A stretch of 64,000 nt of DNA from Scilla litardierei. Taxonomy: Eukaryota > Streptophyta > Magnoliopsida > Asparagales > Asparagaceae. Where the stretch lies: the NCBI GenBank assembly GCA_030789695.1, contig CM061142.1, positions 45,741,375-45,805,374 of the forward strand. Direction: 5' to 3'. The first letter of the stretch is position 1. Every line of letters begins with the position of its first letter. Shown piece after piece: positions 33,188 through 43,569 of the stretch. The notes below the pieces were generated by a model that was not told the origin of the DNA, searched no databases, and worked only from the letters and a program-made list of their open reading frames with translations. The position numbers and the translations under genes are program-made.

Positions 33188-34911
33188 TGTTGAGTATTGA
33201 TTCCCCGGATTTGGTTTTGCTGATAAACAAACATAAATATCGTGAACTAATTCTTTGTGAGCGCAGTTATGGAGATCGTCACCAAAATTCTATGTACATC
33301 AAAAGCGACGTCTCAAGACTTCTCAAAGCGCGTGATCGTGTGCCTGAAGCTTTGTTGAAGCTCAAGGAGCATTATTGAAGTCAAGAGATTCGGATTGAAG
33401 CTTTGAAGACGGTTCGTCTAGTTTATTTTATAGTCTTCAAGCTTCTTTTCGTAGAATGTTAAGCCTTGAGTAGGACTTACATTATAATCTTCTTAACGCT
33501 CATATCTTAGAGCTAGGATTATCTTAGAAGCCCATAGAAACTTTCCTGAAGCTTCACGCTTCATTTCGCGGCTTCTAGTGCATCTTAGTTGGTTCAAGAA
33601 GAAGAACCAACCGACTATATTGTCATCTAGTCGGTTAAGAATCCTTCTTGAAACGACTAGATCTCCTTGCTCAATTTAGCATCTTCACTGTTGACCGATT
33701 AGTCGGTCCAAGAAGGTTCACCGACCGACTACTTGTCAAACTAGTCGGTTTGGAATCCTTCTTAGACGGACTAGTTATACTCTCATTTTTTAGCCTGAGC
33801 TACTATTGATTCGTTAGTCGGTCCAAGAACAACCATCGACCGACTAGTTGTCAAACTAGTCGGTTGGAATTTGTTCTTCGACCGACTAGTTCTCTTGTGT
33901 TCAGCTTATTGTTTTTCAACTGCTTAGTCGGTCAAAGAACACTCACCGACCGACTAATTGTCAAACTAGTCGGTTGGCAAGTTTTCTTAGACCGACTAGT
34001 TCTCTATCTCCTGAATTTTCTTTCTTGGCTGTCAACCTTTTAGTCGGTCCAAGAAGAATCACCGACCGACTAGTTGCAAAACTAATCGGTCAGTGATCCT
34101 TCTTAGACCAATTAGACTGCTTCAGAAAAGAGCCGTTGGAGCATTTAATGCACGAATTTTTCCTCTCTCTTCTCTCTATCCTATATATACTTGTGATGCT
34201 TCTTCCTAGCATAAAAGGCTGATATTATTGAGACTTTGAGAATCAAAGAGAGAGCATTTAATTCATATTTCCAAGCTCCATCTCTTCACAAGAATCTTTC
34301 CCTCACTCTTATTCCTCAAGAGAGATTCTCATTGATTATGAGCTACTTAAGCTAGGATCTTAAATCCAAGTCACCATCTTCTTCCTAGCTACCTATTGCT
34401 GGTCATCTTGGTGGAGCTAGGGTTTGGTGCTTGCTTCTTCCTCAAAATCCTTCTTTCCCTAAAATCAGTAAGTTTTACTCAAGGCGTAGGATTTTGTTGG
34501 TAAGTGTTTATTGTTTCATTTACATTGCTATTTCAGTTTTATCTCTCGGTTGTTAGAGAAGTTTGTGATCCCGGTTTGTGGGAGTCACATTTTCATTTGT
34601 GTATGATTTGATCTTGTGGAGGTTTTCTACAAGAATTTCATAGTGCAAATTTGAGTTAGAGGATTCTAACTCAAGTAACCGGAGGGGATCCGGGTGTTTG
34701 GGACGTAGGATCATCGGGAACAAGTCGGGGAGACTTGGGTGGATCCGAACCCGTTAAATCGTTTGTTTGTGTTGGTCGTTTCTTTGTTGTCATATTTTCA
34801 TTCCGCATTGTTGGTTGAGTTTGCACGATAATTAGGAATTATACTCTTGATTATTTTAAAGTACTATTCACCCCCCTCTAGTACTTGTGCAGTAGCTATC
34901 AGGGCATTACA
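33188..34911 (+). mobile_element. Sirevirus 3' LTR
   Basis: Length is 1724 bp, colinear with 11032-12753 and with the same termini. The inverted-repeat block is at 33591-34115 and the TATA box near 34182. Followed by the target duplicate CCCTT. Confidence 0.95.
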
Positions 34912-36160
34912 CCCTTCTCTTCCATTGCTTGTCGTATCCTTCTGTGCTTCCCGTATGCTGAATGGTTGCAAGGTCTCCTTGGCTTCTTGGCCTTGGAGGT
35001 CGGAGGGGAACCCTAGGAGAGGAGGAGCACGAGGTGGCGGTGGCGCGCTGCACAGTCTTTCGTCGTCCCGCCTATGAAGGGTTGCAAGGTCTCTTTGGGG
35101 AGTCCTTACATCAAAGGGAAACCCCGGAGTTGGTGGAGGACGAGGCTGGGGTGCCGACGGGGGACAGGGTGGAGCAGATGCTGGTTTGGGGGGAGCGAGC
35201 CGCTGCAAGTCCTCCGATTCGACTTTTCCATCTGGTTCAGAGCAGACGGAGGAGTGGAAGATGGGGCACCCATTGTGTAAGAGGAATAGCCCATCAGAAA
35301 TCCGTATGGAAGAGGAATAGCCTATCGACGTGGCAGGCCGTTGGGAGGCGGGCCCGTGGTGGCTGGTACGGCCCAGCGGAGGCTGGAGTGCCCAATGGGG
35401 TGACCTGGCAGGGCTGCCCCGTCCTTCTGGTTCTTGGCCCGGAGCACCGGCACTCATCGGGCCTCGGAAGAGGGGAAAGGTTCGCCATTGGAGCTCCAGT
35501 TCCCGTGCCTCGAGTTGTCTAAGGGAAGTCGAGGACCGATAGGCAGGCCGTTACCTGGGTAAGAGGAGTAGTCCATTGGCGACCGCCATGTGGAAGCGAT
35601 CGCCTGTTGGTGTGGGATCCATTGATGGCCAGGGGCCTCCCTTTTGTTCAGGTGGGGCATCTTGAACCATTTCATACTTGGTGGAGGGGACTGAGATCCA
35701 TCCTCATATTTTCTTTCCTCTCTCTTGGAAGGATGAGGGGCGTATTTATAGAGGGATGTTGTTGATGGTTTCCCCGAAGTTAATGCACTGAGCTGGCATC
35801 ATCAATAGGCTTCTCAGAATCATGTCCTTTGGGAACCGCCTTTGCCAGGTGGCGCTGGACGCGATTCGTCAGCCTTTGCCTCTCGGGGCGTGTCGTTATT
35901 AATGGCGCGTTTTCCTAGAGTCCTTTCGTTTCGACGAGTCACATCGAGGGCCTGCTTTATCGGGACCTGGCGTTGTCCAACGGTTCTTGGCCCACGTGAG
36001 GCCAGCCTCGGTCCCCGTGTCCTTGTCCTTTTCCTGAGGTCCGAGTTTTCAAGGATCATGGGTCTGCTTGGGAGGATGGTGAGCGAGTGGATATCTCTGT
36101 CTTTGCTTCTCCTCGGCTTCGGGTGGTTGGACCTTGTCAGACCTCCGGTCGTAGGGTAGG
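34912..36160 (-). other. Non-coding 3' region of the Tat element with a minus-strand TATA box
   Basis: GC-rich sequence between the antisense ORF flank (10523-11031) and the tandem array. On the minus strand a TATAAATACGCCCC site lies at about 35737-35750, upstream of a short frame (35675-35454). Phrases such as GGCTATTCCTCTTACAC recur. I find no recognisable domain in any frame. Confidence 0.4.
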
Positions 36161-36439
36161 GAGGGCTGGCCCTGCCCTAGAGTCTGGAGGGGAGAGCGAG
36201 CGTGTGGCACGGCATGTGCCCTTCTCTGGTTTAGGTGGCGAGGGTTAGCCCTGCCCCAGAGTCTGGAGGGGGGGAGCAAGTGCGTAGCTCGGCCCGTGCC
36301 CTTCTCTGGTTTGGGTGGCGAGGGTTGGCCCTGCCCCAGAGTCTGGAGGGGAGAGCGAGCACGTATCTCGGCCCGTGCCCTTCTCTGGTTTGGGTGGCGA
36401 GGGTTGGCCTTGCCCCAGAGTCTGGGAGGGGGAAGCGAG
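36161..36439. repeat. 79-bp tandem array, left part
   Basis: About 3.5 units of the repeat described at 48315-51399, cut off by the Athila-type insertion at 36440. Confidence 0.9.
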
Positions 36440-36798
36440 TGATCGCTCCGGGATGTGACCCAAAAGAACGGTTGTAGTTTTACCGCAAGTGCACGGTGTA
36501 GCAGCGAGCGGGATATCGAACACAGGGAGGATGAATGACTGTGCTTGCTCCGATCAACCTGGCTATTTAAGAAGAGAAATTTGCCTTTGGCGATCCTGTC
36601 ACAATCGTCAGACAAATGGGCGAAATATCAAATCAAATAAAGAACGTCTAGGGAATGGGGAATTCCCGCTACACACCGTACTTCATAAATGTGGTTCATC
36701 GGTATCAAAATTGCTAGAATGTGAATTCGGATGAACTAGTTGCAACTGAATGTAGAACCAAGCTCACGCTCTCGCGCTGTTGCCGGTCTATAGCTATC

Positions 36799-37098
36799 CT
36801 AGGGTCGGGTCCAATCTCTTGCAAACCCTACCCTAGGGAAGCTAGCATTAGGATCAACATCATCGTCCAATCGCGCACCGAGCCCAATCTCTTGCAAACT
36901 CGGTCCACGATCTAGATTAGGATAGTTCCTACCCGTCCAATCTCTTGCAAACGGGTATCGGCATAGAGTTGCAACCGGGAATCCTAGTATCGGCCCAATC
37001 TCTTGCAAACCGATACTTCGAAAAATCCGACTCCAACCCAATTCGGATTTCTAGGGCTTCCTATCAAATTGGGATCCAATCTCTTGCAAATCCCAATT
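36799..37098 (-). repeat. Five constant-loop stem-loops in LTR R/U5
   Basis: CCAATCTCTTGCAA loops lie at 36811, 36884, 36937, 36995 and 37076. The stems are CCTAGGGTCGGGT/ACCCTACCCTAGG (one mismatch), ACCGAG/CTCGGT, TACCCGT/ACGGGTA, AGTATCGG/CCGATACT and AATTGGGAT/ATCCCAATT. On the transcribed minus strand the C-A closing mismatches of stems 2 and 4 become U-G wobble pairs. Confidence 0.9.
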
Positions 37099-37485
37099 GA
37101 TATGAATACCTAGCAATCCGTAGTAAATCGATCCTGATCTAATCTCTAATAGCAATTCTAGCTCAATTTCTACCAATTCATCACAAATATGAAAGTGGGC
37201 TTGTAGGGTTCATCCCCACGCCCCAAGACGTGGAGACTACTCATAAATCATAGCAAGATCACAAAAATAATCGTTGAGATAAGCAATAGAATTCATCACA
37301 ACAATGATATAAACAATAAAAATAGAATTTTTAGGGAAAAGAGATGCAAACCAATGTAGTTCTTCAATTAATCCAACAAAAATCCAAGTTTTGCTCCTTC
37401 TCCAATCACAAGAATAAAGCTAAAAAACTAATCTAAAAAGCTGCAAAAAAATCTAAGAGAGAGCTCTCAAAACTAGGGTAAAAAC

Positions 37486-37500
37486 AGGGTTTAAATAGCC
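37486..37500 (-). promoter_or_regulatory. TATA-like site of the Athila-type LTR
   Basis: GGCTATTTAAACCCT on the minus strand lies about 80 bp after the palindrome block, in the usual place for an LTR core promoter. Confidence 0.55.
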
Positions 37501-37580
37501 CCAAAAATCGTCCAAAAATCGTGACCAAAATACCCCTGCACAGCCTGTTTTCCGCAGTTTTCGCTACAGGCAGCGCATCG

Positions 37581-37983
37581 CACTCGGCCGAGTGACAAAA
37601 GTCGCTCGGCCGAGTGAGAAACCCTGTAATTTTCCAGTAAGTCAGGGCCTTCAGGGGTCTGTACTTCGGGGGCGGCTCGGCCGAGTGAGTTGTCGTCACT
37701 CGGCCGATGACTTCACTGCACTCGGGCGGACGGGATTTACCACTCGGCCGAGTGGGTCTTCTGAAGTTCAGGCAGCCGAAAAACAGTAACTTCGATGTTT
37801 TGGAAGGGCTTCGTCTGGGCGCCACTCGGGCGGACGTGGTATCGTCACTCGGCCGATGTGGTCTTCGGTGCTCGGCCGAGTGCACATAGAAATCGTGTCT
37901 GAACTGGTCGGCCGAGCAGTGTCTCACTGGTCGGCTGAGTGGCTCCTTCACTCGGCCGAGTGGCTCCTCCACTCGGCCGAGTG
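37581..37983. repeat. CTCGGCCGAG palindrome block in U3
   Basis: About ten copies of (CA)CTCGGCCGAG(TG) or close variants. The unit GGCTCCTTCACTCGGCCGAG appears in tandem near 37940-37983, once more than in the partner LTR. Confidence 0.9.
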
Positions 37984-38278
37984 GGACACAAAAAATGCCC
38001 AATCTGCTTATTTTGGCCTCCTCGTCGCTCCTGCGACGTCCATTCTTCTTTTGCTCCTCTCCAACAGCAAAATACCCCTCGGGGAGGTCGTTGGTGACCG
38101 TCTAGAGTAAGCGCATCTCGGGATCACTCCAAATCGCGCCAAATCACCTGAAATGCGACAAAAACAACAAATCGTGAAAAGCATCGCAACATCGTCGATA
38201 TATCGTGAAAAACATGATTTGGGCGATCTAAATGGCATGCAAACATGCGGAAAAAAGGTGTAAAATAAGGAGTGATCA

Positions 38279-38294
38279 AAATCCCCCAAGCTTG
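38279..38294 (-). other. Polypurine tract of the Athila-type element
   Basis: Minus-strand AAGCTTGGGGGATTT sits immediately before the 3' LTR. Confidence 0.8.
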
Positions 38295-40236
38295 CCTCTT
38301 ACTCGTCCTCGAGGAAGATAAGTAAAAGGCGAACCCGGTGGATTCGGAAAACGAAAACGGCGAAAAACGAAAAAATGGAAAATGAAAAACGGAGAAGAAT
38401 GGAAAACGAAATGAAAATAAAGAAGAGAGAAAGAAGCGAAGAGGTAGGATGCTAGATCATTTTCTCAGGACGTGGGTTTCACTTACTCTTATAGCATGCA
38501 CCGAATGAAAAATACATGTCAAAGAATTTTATTTTGATATCATAGTATAATAGTGCAAATAGAAATAGAAAACCCACGAAAAACGGTATAATCATGAAAA
38601 ACGGAATAATTTTAAAATTAACGTCGTCTGAATCATTTAAAGCGGTATACAAATCACAGATCACACACTTTTCAATTGAACGCTTTCTATCAGGAGTATA
38701 AGAGTATCACACTATAGAATAGAGAGAATAGAAAAGTATGGATTTCATGAAATGAACACTAGGCTTAGATTTCTGAATTTCGTAAAACTAAAAATAATCT
38801 CACCGAGTATAGAATATTACTTAGCCTAGGTTGTCGTGCGAAGTCAAGTAGTCACTCTCTCACACATCAATGGATCCCCTCCCCCAAGCTTATCTATAAG
38901 CGTGGTGGCATAAAAAAATATTTACATCCCCATTTTTTTATACACATATAGCTCCACAAGCAACGAAAAGAAAGAAGAAAGAAAGAAAGAAAGAAAGTGA
39001 GATGGGATCTTTTATTCAGGATTTTTCCTCTTTTTTTTTTCTTTTTTTTTTCTTTGCAATAAGCAATATATACACAACGATCCCAACTCAGAGAGAGATA
39101 ACGATGTACAAGAATGTTTTTCTCTCTTTTTTTATAGAATAAGAGATTTGGAGCTAGGAATTAGTAGCGGGGGAAAATGCCATAAAATAGAATCACTAAG
39201 GGGAGATTCACCAATGATTTGAAAAGTAGAGAAATGATGTTCAAGATTTGTGGAGAAAGAAATAAATATAACCCTCGGTTCACTCTATAAGACATGCACG
39301 ACAACTTCAGCAGGGTAATCTAATCTACTCAGTTTCGATCACAAAAAAGCTAACTAATCCAGATATATCATAGCTAACATCATTCAATCATCCTGAAGTG
39401 AAGTGTACAATTCATGCATATAGAAGTGATATAGGAAAAGAAAGTCAGTACTCCAGATATAAGCATTCAATGCGTGAATCTTGGTGTGTTTTCTGTGATA
39501 GCATACATATGAATATTCAGACTCAGCTAATAATAAAATTTCATCCATTTTCATGCGGAAAAAGGTGTGGGTTACTATTCTAAATGCAAAGCAAGTCATA
39601 GCATCTGATATCTGAAATAAAACCTAAGACATGGCAAATATAGCATGCATATAGAATAAGCTAAATCCAACGTCATCATCATCATAGAAAAGTCATCTCT
39701 AGCATGAGATGAAAAAGAAAGAAATAAAGATGAAGGAAAAATAAAACTATGCAATGCGGCACACAGGAAAATAAGAAAAACGTGATGCATGGCAAAATAA
39801 AAGAAAAATGATGAAAAATAAGTGCAAAAGCGAAAAAATGGTGTGAAAAACTAAAAATAAAGGTGGCAAATCGAAAAAGAACGTGAGAACTCACTCCCCC
39901 AAGCTAAATGGCACAGTGTCCTCAATGTGCAAAGTGTGGCACACCGAGAGACAAGCGATGGGAGGGGCAAGTGAGGATGCATGCATAGAAAAATGAAAAG
40001 AAAAAGGTAAAATAAAGAAATGAAAATATGATGCAGACATGATGCATGCACAGATAGGAGTGATACATAGATATAAGTGTCACCAAAAACTCTCCCTCTC
40101 TCCCAAAATAGATATAAGAAGATATGATCAAAAAGAGAATACCATAATAAGTGGGGGGGGGGTGGACAAAAAGTGCAACAGGACCCAGCAGAAACGGGCA
40201 GCACAACGGCAGGAATAAACAAGGCATCAAGGGTGC
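38295..40236 (-). other. 3' untranslated region of the Athila-type element
   Basis: About 1.9 kb without a plausible gene. It is A-rich on the plus strand, with GAAA microsatellites near 38970-39000, T runs near 39030-39055 and a G11 run near 40151. Confidence 0.6.
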
Positions 40237-42348
40237 CTAAGAAGGTGGTGCTGCGCCGTCTCCGTCCTGAGGCGGAGGAGGTGGTGGTGGTGGTGTAGGC
40301 TGCTGTGCTGGGGTGGGCGTGGAAGTGGAAGCAGGTCTAGTGTGTGTGGAAGTGTGTGTGGGAACCTGCTGGGTGGGTGGGGGTACGCGCGGGAGACGCT
40401 CCAGAACCTGGGTGAGACAGTAATGGATCTTGGGGATCAGCTCGAAGTGTCCAGCCATCACAGAGACGGTGGAGGACAGGGTCCTAAGGTCACCTCTAAG
40501 ACCACTCACCGCCAACTCAAGAGCACGTATGCTCTGCAGTACAGTGTCGGGCGGGGGTGGTGCAGAGGGACGCACCGGTCTAGGCTGTGCAGGGCGAGGC
40601 TGGCGTACGCGAGTAGAGTATGTAACGGGATCAGCAGGGAAGGGGACAAAAGGTGCTGTGCCTGCAAATGTGGGCCTGGCCTCAGTGTGAGGCCGGGACA
40701 CCGGCTGGTGAGAAGTGGAGGCAGCGGCAGCGAAAGAAGTGTGCAAAAGTGGCAGCGAGGCGGCCAGAGAGGTCAGTGGCACAGAAGTGTGGACAGACGC
40801 CACGACACTCTCAGAAAATACAGCGGCAGTGGAGACAGAGGGCTCTCCGCACTCGACTACGGTCGGCGGGCGCTCGGGTGGGGCAGAGGAAATCGGCTCA
40901 GCAGACAGAGGGCCAGCGGTGGTAGTGGGTGTGGTGGTGACAGTGGTGACAGCCGCTGAAGTGGTGGAAGTGGGCTCAGCGGAGGTACTCGTGACACTGA
41001 CAGAAGTGGGGACAGAGGTGTCAGGAGCGGTAGAAACATCAGGAATAGGCTGAGGGGCCACTGGGTCAACAGGGTCGGCAGCAGGCTCGGCAGGGTGTGC
41101 AGCAGGGTCTGCGGGGGCAGCCTGGGCAGCGTGGGCAGCGTGGGCCTGCTCGGCCTCCTCGGCCTCGAGCACGTAGGCAGCGGGGATGAGAACATCCATC
41201 GCAGGGAGCCAGTCGACGTGGGCTGGTGCAATCTGAGTCCGAGCAGGGCTCGGGAGAATCATATAGTCGGCACCGTAAGGGCCGTGCAACCAGACCCAGT
41301 GACGCTCACCATGCGGACGAAGCATCTTCATCCGGGCCATAACGTCTATCGACAGAGAAGTGGGGCCCGGGACGCGTCGCAAGTCGTCAGGTAGGTCCTC
41401 GCCGGTCATCATGGTAAGCAAGGTGATCAGACCGCCGCAGCATATCGGTGAGCGAGCGCCCACCGATACAATGATGCGGTCTAAAAACCAAGCCGCAATG
41501 TCGATCACGACGGCGGGGACGAGCTCGTCTCCATCCCTAGATAGAGCTCTGGGACGTGTCATCGCATAGAGCATGTAGAGCTCTGGCGTAGACATCGTGC
41601 CCGGCTCATATCTGGCCAAAAAGGTGGTCGCCATGAGGCGCTGGGCTATGCGGAGGCAGGGGTGGACAATGGCCGAGGCCTTGGCCCTACTAGGGTCAAA
41701 GGCAGCGTGGTGGCCCGTAATCCGGGCCCAGAAGTCACCGGCGTCGAAGGAAGGTGGGGGGATATGGGTGGGGCCGTAACCGCGATCGGCACCGGGGACA
41801 GCGGGCCACGAGAAGAATGCTATCATCATATCGAGAGTGACCTGGCACTCTCGATCCATGAACCGGAATGAGCATCCCTCGTCGGTCCGGGCGATCGAAC
41901 TCAAAACCTCAAGTGTCGGGCGGGTAAAAGTATCCGCCGACACCTGCAGAAAATCTCGCCAGCCCACGTTGTCGTACAACGTGAGCATCCCCTCTAGTAC
42001 CCCCAGGCGTCCTAGGTCAGCGAGGTGTGCAAACCTGGAGGGTACGATTGAGCGCTGGGAGATACGCTCGAAGACAGCGCGGTGTGCGTCTTCTCGGAAC
42101 GTAATCCCGAGCGGCCCGACCAGTGGGGCCGGTGGTGGTGGCTGTGGGTCGGCAGGGAGAGGCTGTGCGGGCTGTGGGTGCACTGCAGGCTGTGCGGGGT
42201 ATGCGGGGCCTGCAGACTGTGCTGGGTGTGCGGGGTGTGTGGGGGACGGTGGAGGAGAGTCCTCCAACTCGTGGGAGGGGCCGGCATCATCCGACCGCTT
42301 CCGCTTGGCGGAAGCTCTCTTCGACCGCGGCCGTGTCCGGGGCGGCAT
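40237..42348 (-). CDS. 703-codon 3' ORF, ATHILA/plant-transposon-protein-like
   Basis: The frame is uninterrupted from ATG (MPPRTRPRSKRASAKRKRSD, a likely nuclear-localising basic start) to the stop at 40237. A Pro/Ala-rich linker leads to a folded region of about residues 80-400: RFAHLADLGRLGVLEGMLTL, then WRDFLQVSADTF, PELYMLYAMTRPRA, and FLDRIIVSVGARSPICCGGL with ITLL. This pattern resembles ATHILA ORF1/plant transposon proteins. The C-terminal 300 residues are low-complexity Ser/Thr/Ala/Pro, with a short helix (LELAVSGLRGDLRTLSSTVS) and a polyproline end. No signal peptide or membrane span is seen, so 'envelope' is not supported. It lies downstream of gag-protease where RT and integrase would be expected, behind its own palindrome block and TATA box. 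The open frame in a young element suggests it is under selection. Confidence 0.8.
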   Translation of the reverse strand: MPPRTRPRSKRASAKRKRSDDAGPSHELEDSPPPSPTHPAHPAQSAGPAYPAQPAVHPQPAQPLPADPQPPPPAPLVGPLGITFREDAHRAVFERISQRSIVPSRFAHLADLGRLGVLEGMLTLYDNVGWRDFLQVSADTFTRPTLEVLSSIARTDEGCSFRFMDRECQVTLDMMIAFFSWPAVPGADRGYGPTHIPPPSFDAGDFWARITGHHAAFDPSRAKASAIVHPCLRIAQRLMATTFLARYEPGTMSTPELYMLYAMTRPRALSRDGDELVPAVVIDIAAWFLDRIIVSVGARSPICCGGLITLLTMMTGEDLPDDLRRVPGPTSLSIDVMARMKMLRPHGERHWVWLHGPYGADYMILPSPARTQIAPAHVDWLPAMDVLIPAAYVLEAEEAEQAHAAHAAQAAPADPAAHPAEPAADPVDPVAPQPIPDVSTAPDTSVPTSVSVTSTSAEPTSTTSAAVTTVTTTPTTTAGPLSAEPISSAPPERPPTVVECGEPSVSTAAVFSESVVASVHTSVPLTSLAASLPLLHTSFAAAASTSHQPVSRPHTEARPTFAGTAPFVPFPADPVTYSTRVRQPRPAQPRPVRPSAPPPPDTVLQSIRALELAVSGLRGDLRTLSSTVSVMAGHFELIPKIHYCLTQVLERLPRVPPPTQQVPTHTSTHTRPASTSTPTPAQQPTPPPPPPPPQDGDGAAPPS

Positions 42349-42894
42349 ATCGGCCCCGAGCGCGCCGAAAAGTGAAAAAAGTGCGGTGCGTGTAAAAGAG
42401 TGGAAAGAGTGTACCCCGACACGCCGCGAGTGCTAAGCAGTGGAAGCGTGCGAAGTCAGCGCCTCCGCAAAGTCCGGATCAGCCCGTAGAAGCTCCCCTG
42501 GGCTCCCCTATGCTCCAAAAAGCAACCTGCGCATGAAACGGCGATTTCAGCGGGTAATAATCAAAATGTATGGAGCATTAGGGGTATAATAGATAGATAT
42601 AGGAATTGATTTGGGTTAGGGGTTCGATTAATACACTGATCCTCGAAAAATACACAAAAAGAGGCAAAAATAGGCGAAATAGGGGTACCGGAGGTGACCG
42701 GAGGCACGGCCGCCGCCGGCGACTCGGGCGAGGCGACAGGGGTGTTCGGCCGGCGGTGGCGGGCCGAGCGGCGGCGTGGCAGTGGCGGTCGGGCGAGTGG
42801 GGGCATGAGCGAGCGAGGATCGGGCGAGGGAGCTGAAGGGGCGCGGGTGTTTTGCGGGTTTTGCGTTTCGAAAAATGCGCCCCCCCCCCTCGCC
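42349..42894 (-). other. Predicted 5' leader of the 703-codon ORF
   Basis: GC-rich, no recognised domain. A minus-strand GT...CATGCGCAG arrangement (acceptor near 42529) could be a leader intron; this is a guess. Confidence 0.35.
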
Positions 42895-42903
42895 CTTTAT
42901 ATA
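42895..42903 (-). promoter_or_regulatory. Predicted internal TATA box for the 3' ORF
   Basis: Minus-strand TTTTTTATATAAAGGGCG sits 11 bp downstream of the palindrome block and about 550 bp upstream of the ORF start, repeating the palindromes-then-TATA layout of the element's LTR. Confidence 0.65.
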
Positions 42904-42913
42904 AAAAAGTTAC

Positions 42914-43241
42914 GACTCGGCCGAGTGACTTGGTCACTCGGCCGAGCGAGGCCAATGAAAATTTCCTCCCCGCTATCGCTTCGGCCGAGTGGCTTTGCCA
43001 GCCTCGGCCGAGTGGAGTAAGTACATTCGGCCGAGTGACTCAAGCTACTCGGCATGACTCGCCCTAGGAGGGTATCCGTTTCACTCGGCCGAGTGAATAT
43101 ATATACTCGGCCGAGTAGCAGTTATATTGGAATCAGGAAAATAAACAGAGAGTTGGGTACAGCAGACTTCCCTTGTTCGTGAGCGGCTCGGCCGGACGAA
43201 CTTGTGTACTCGGCCGAGTGACTAGTATGCTCGGCCGAGTG
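42914..43241. repeat. Internal CTCGGCCGAG palindrome block
   Basis: About ten TCGGCCGA cores in ~330 bp, most within ACTCGGCCGAGT, the same motif as in the LTR U3 at 37581-37983. The spacer sequences differ from the LTR, so it is not simply a recent copy. Confidence 0.9.
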
Positions 43242-43569
43242 AGCCTTGTGTTCTGCTGTTTGTCTTCGTTTTGGCTCTAAACTCCGTCGTTCTTCCTCCA
43301 ATAGATTTCATCTTCCTCCTAAGCGTCGAGCGCCTTCTCGGGGCGCTCCTCGTCGACTCGTTCATCCTCCTCATGATGGATCTACCTATCTCCTCTCCTG
43401 TCAAGAAAAATAGGACCCGTTATCGCAAAATTTTTGGGCGAACGACTCAAAACACTAAAAATTTCTAAAACGAAAATAAAGAAAAAGTAAAAATAAAGCA
43501 AAAACCGTCGGGTTTCCTCCCGACAAGCGCTCGTTTAAGGTCGTGAGCTCGACCCCCTATAATTTTCAA

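Larger units (their letters stand above)
11032..34911 (+). mobile_element. Sirevirus-type Ty1/copia retrotransposon with nested Helitron
   Basis: Two ~1.72-kb LTRs (11032-12753 and 33188-34911) begin TGTTGAGTATTG and end GGGCATTACA. They are flanked by the perfect 5-bp duplication CCCTT (11027-11031 and 34912-34916). An initiator-Met primer site follows the left LTR and polypurine tracts precede the right one. Inside are gag with a CCHC knuckle, protease, integrase, RT, RNase H, then an extra 3' ORF, the order of Sireviruses. By eye the LTRs differ by a few percent, so the insertion is older than the Athila-type element's. All of gag-pol is broken by stops and frameshifts. A Helitron occupies 20847-32503 of the 3' untranslated part. 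Confidence 0.95.
36440..38278 (-). mobile_element. 3' LTR of the Athila-type element
   Basis: On the minus strand U3 runs from 38278 to a GGCTATTTAAACCC TATA-like site at about 37486-37500, followed by R/U5. It has one 21-bp palindrome unit more than the other LTR. Confidence 0.93.

Noticed and set aside
40237..42348. Annotation of the 3' ORF as a retroviral envelope
   Set aside because: No signal peptide, transmembrane segment or cysteine pattern was seen; only its position resembles env.
40342..42436. Plus-strand frames of about 60-205 codons, with shadow frames on both strands
   Set aside because: They lie opposite or in other frames of the 703-codon minus-strand ORF and reflect its GC-rich low-complexity sequence.
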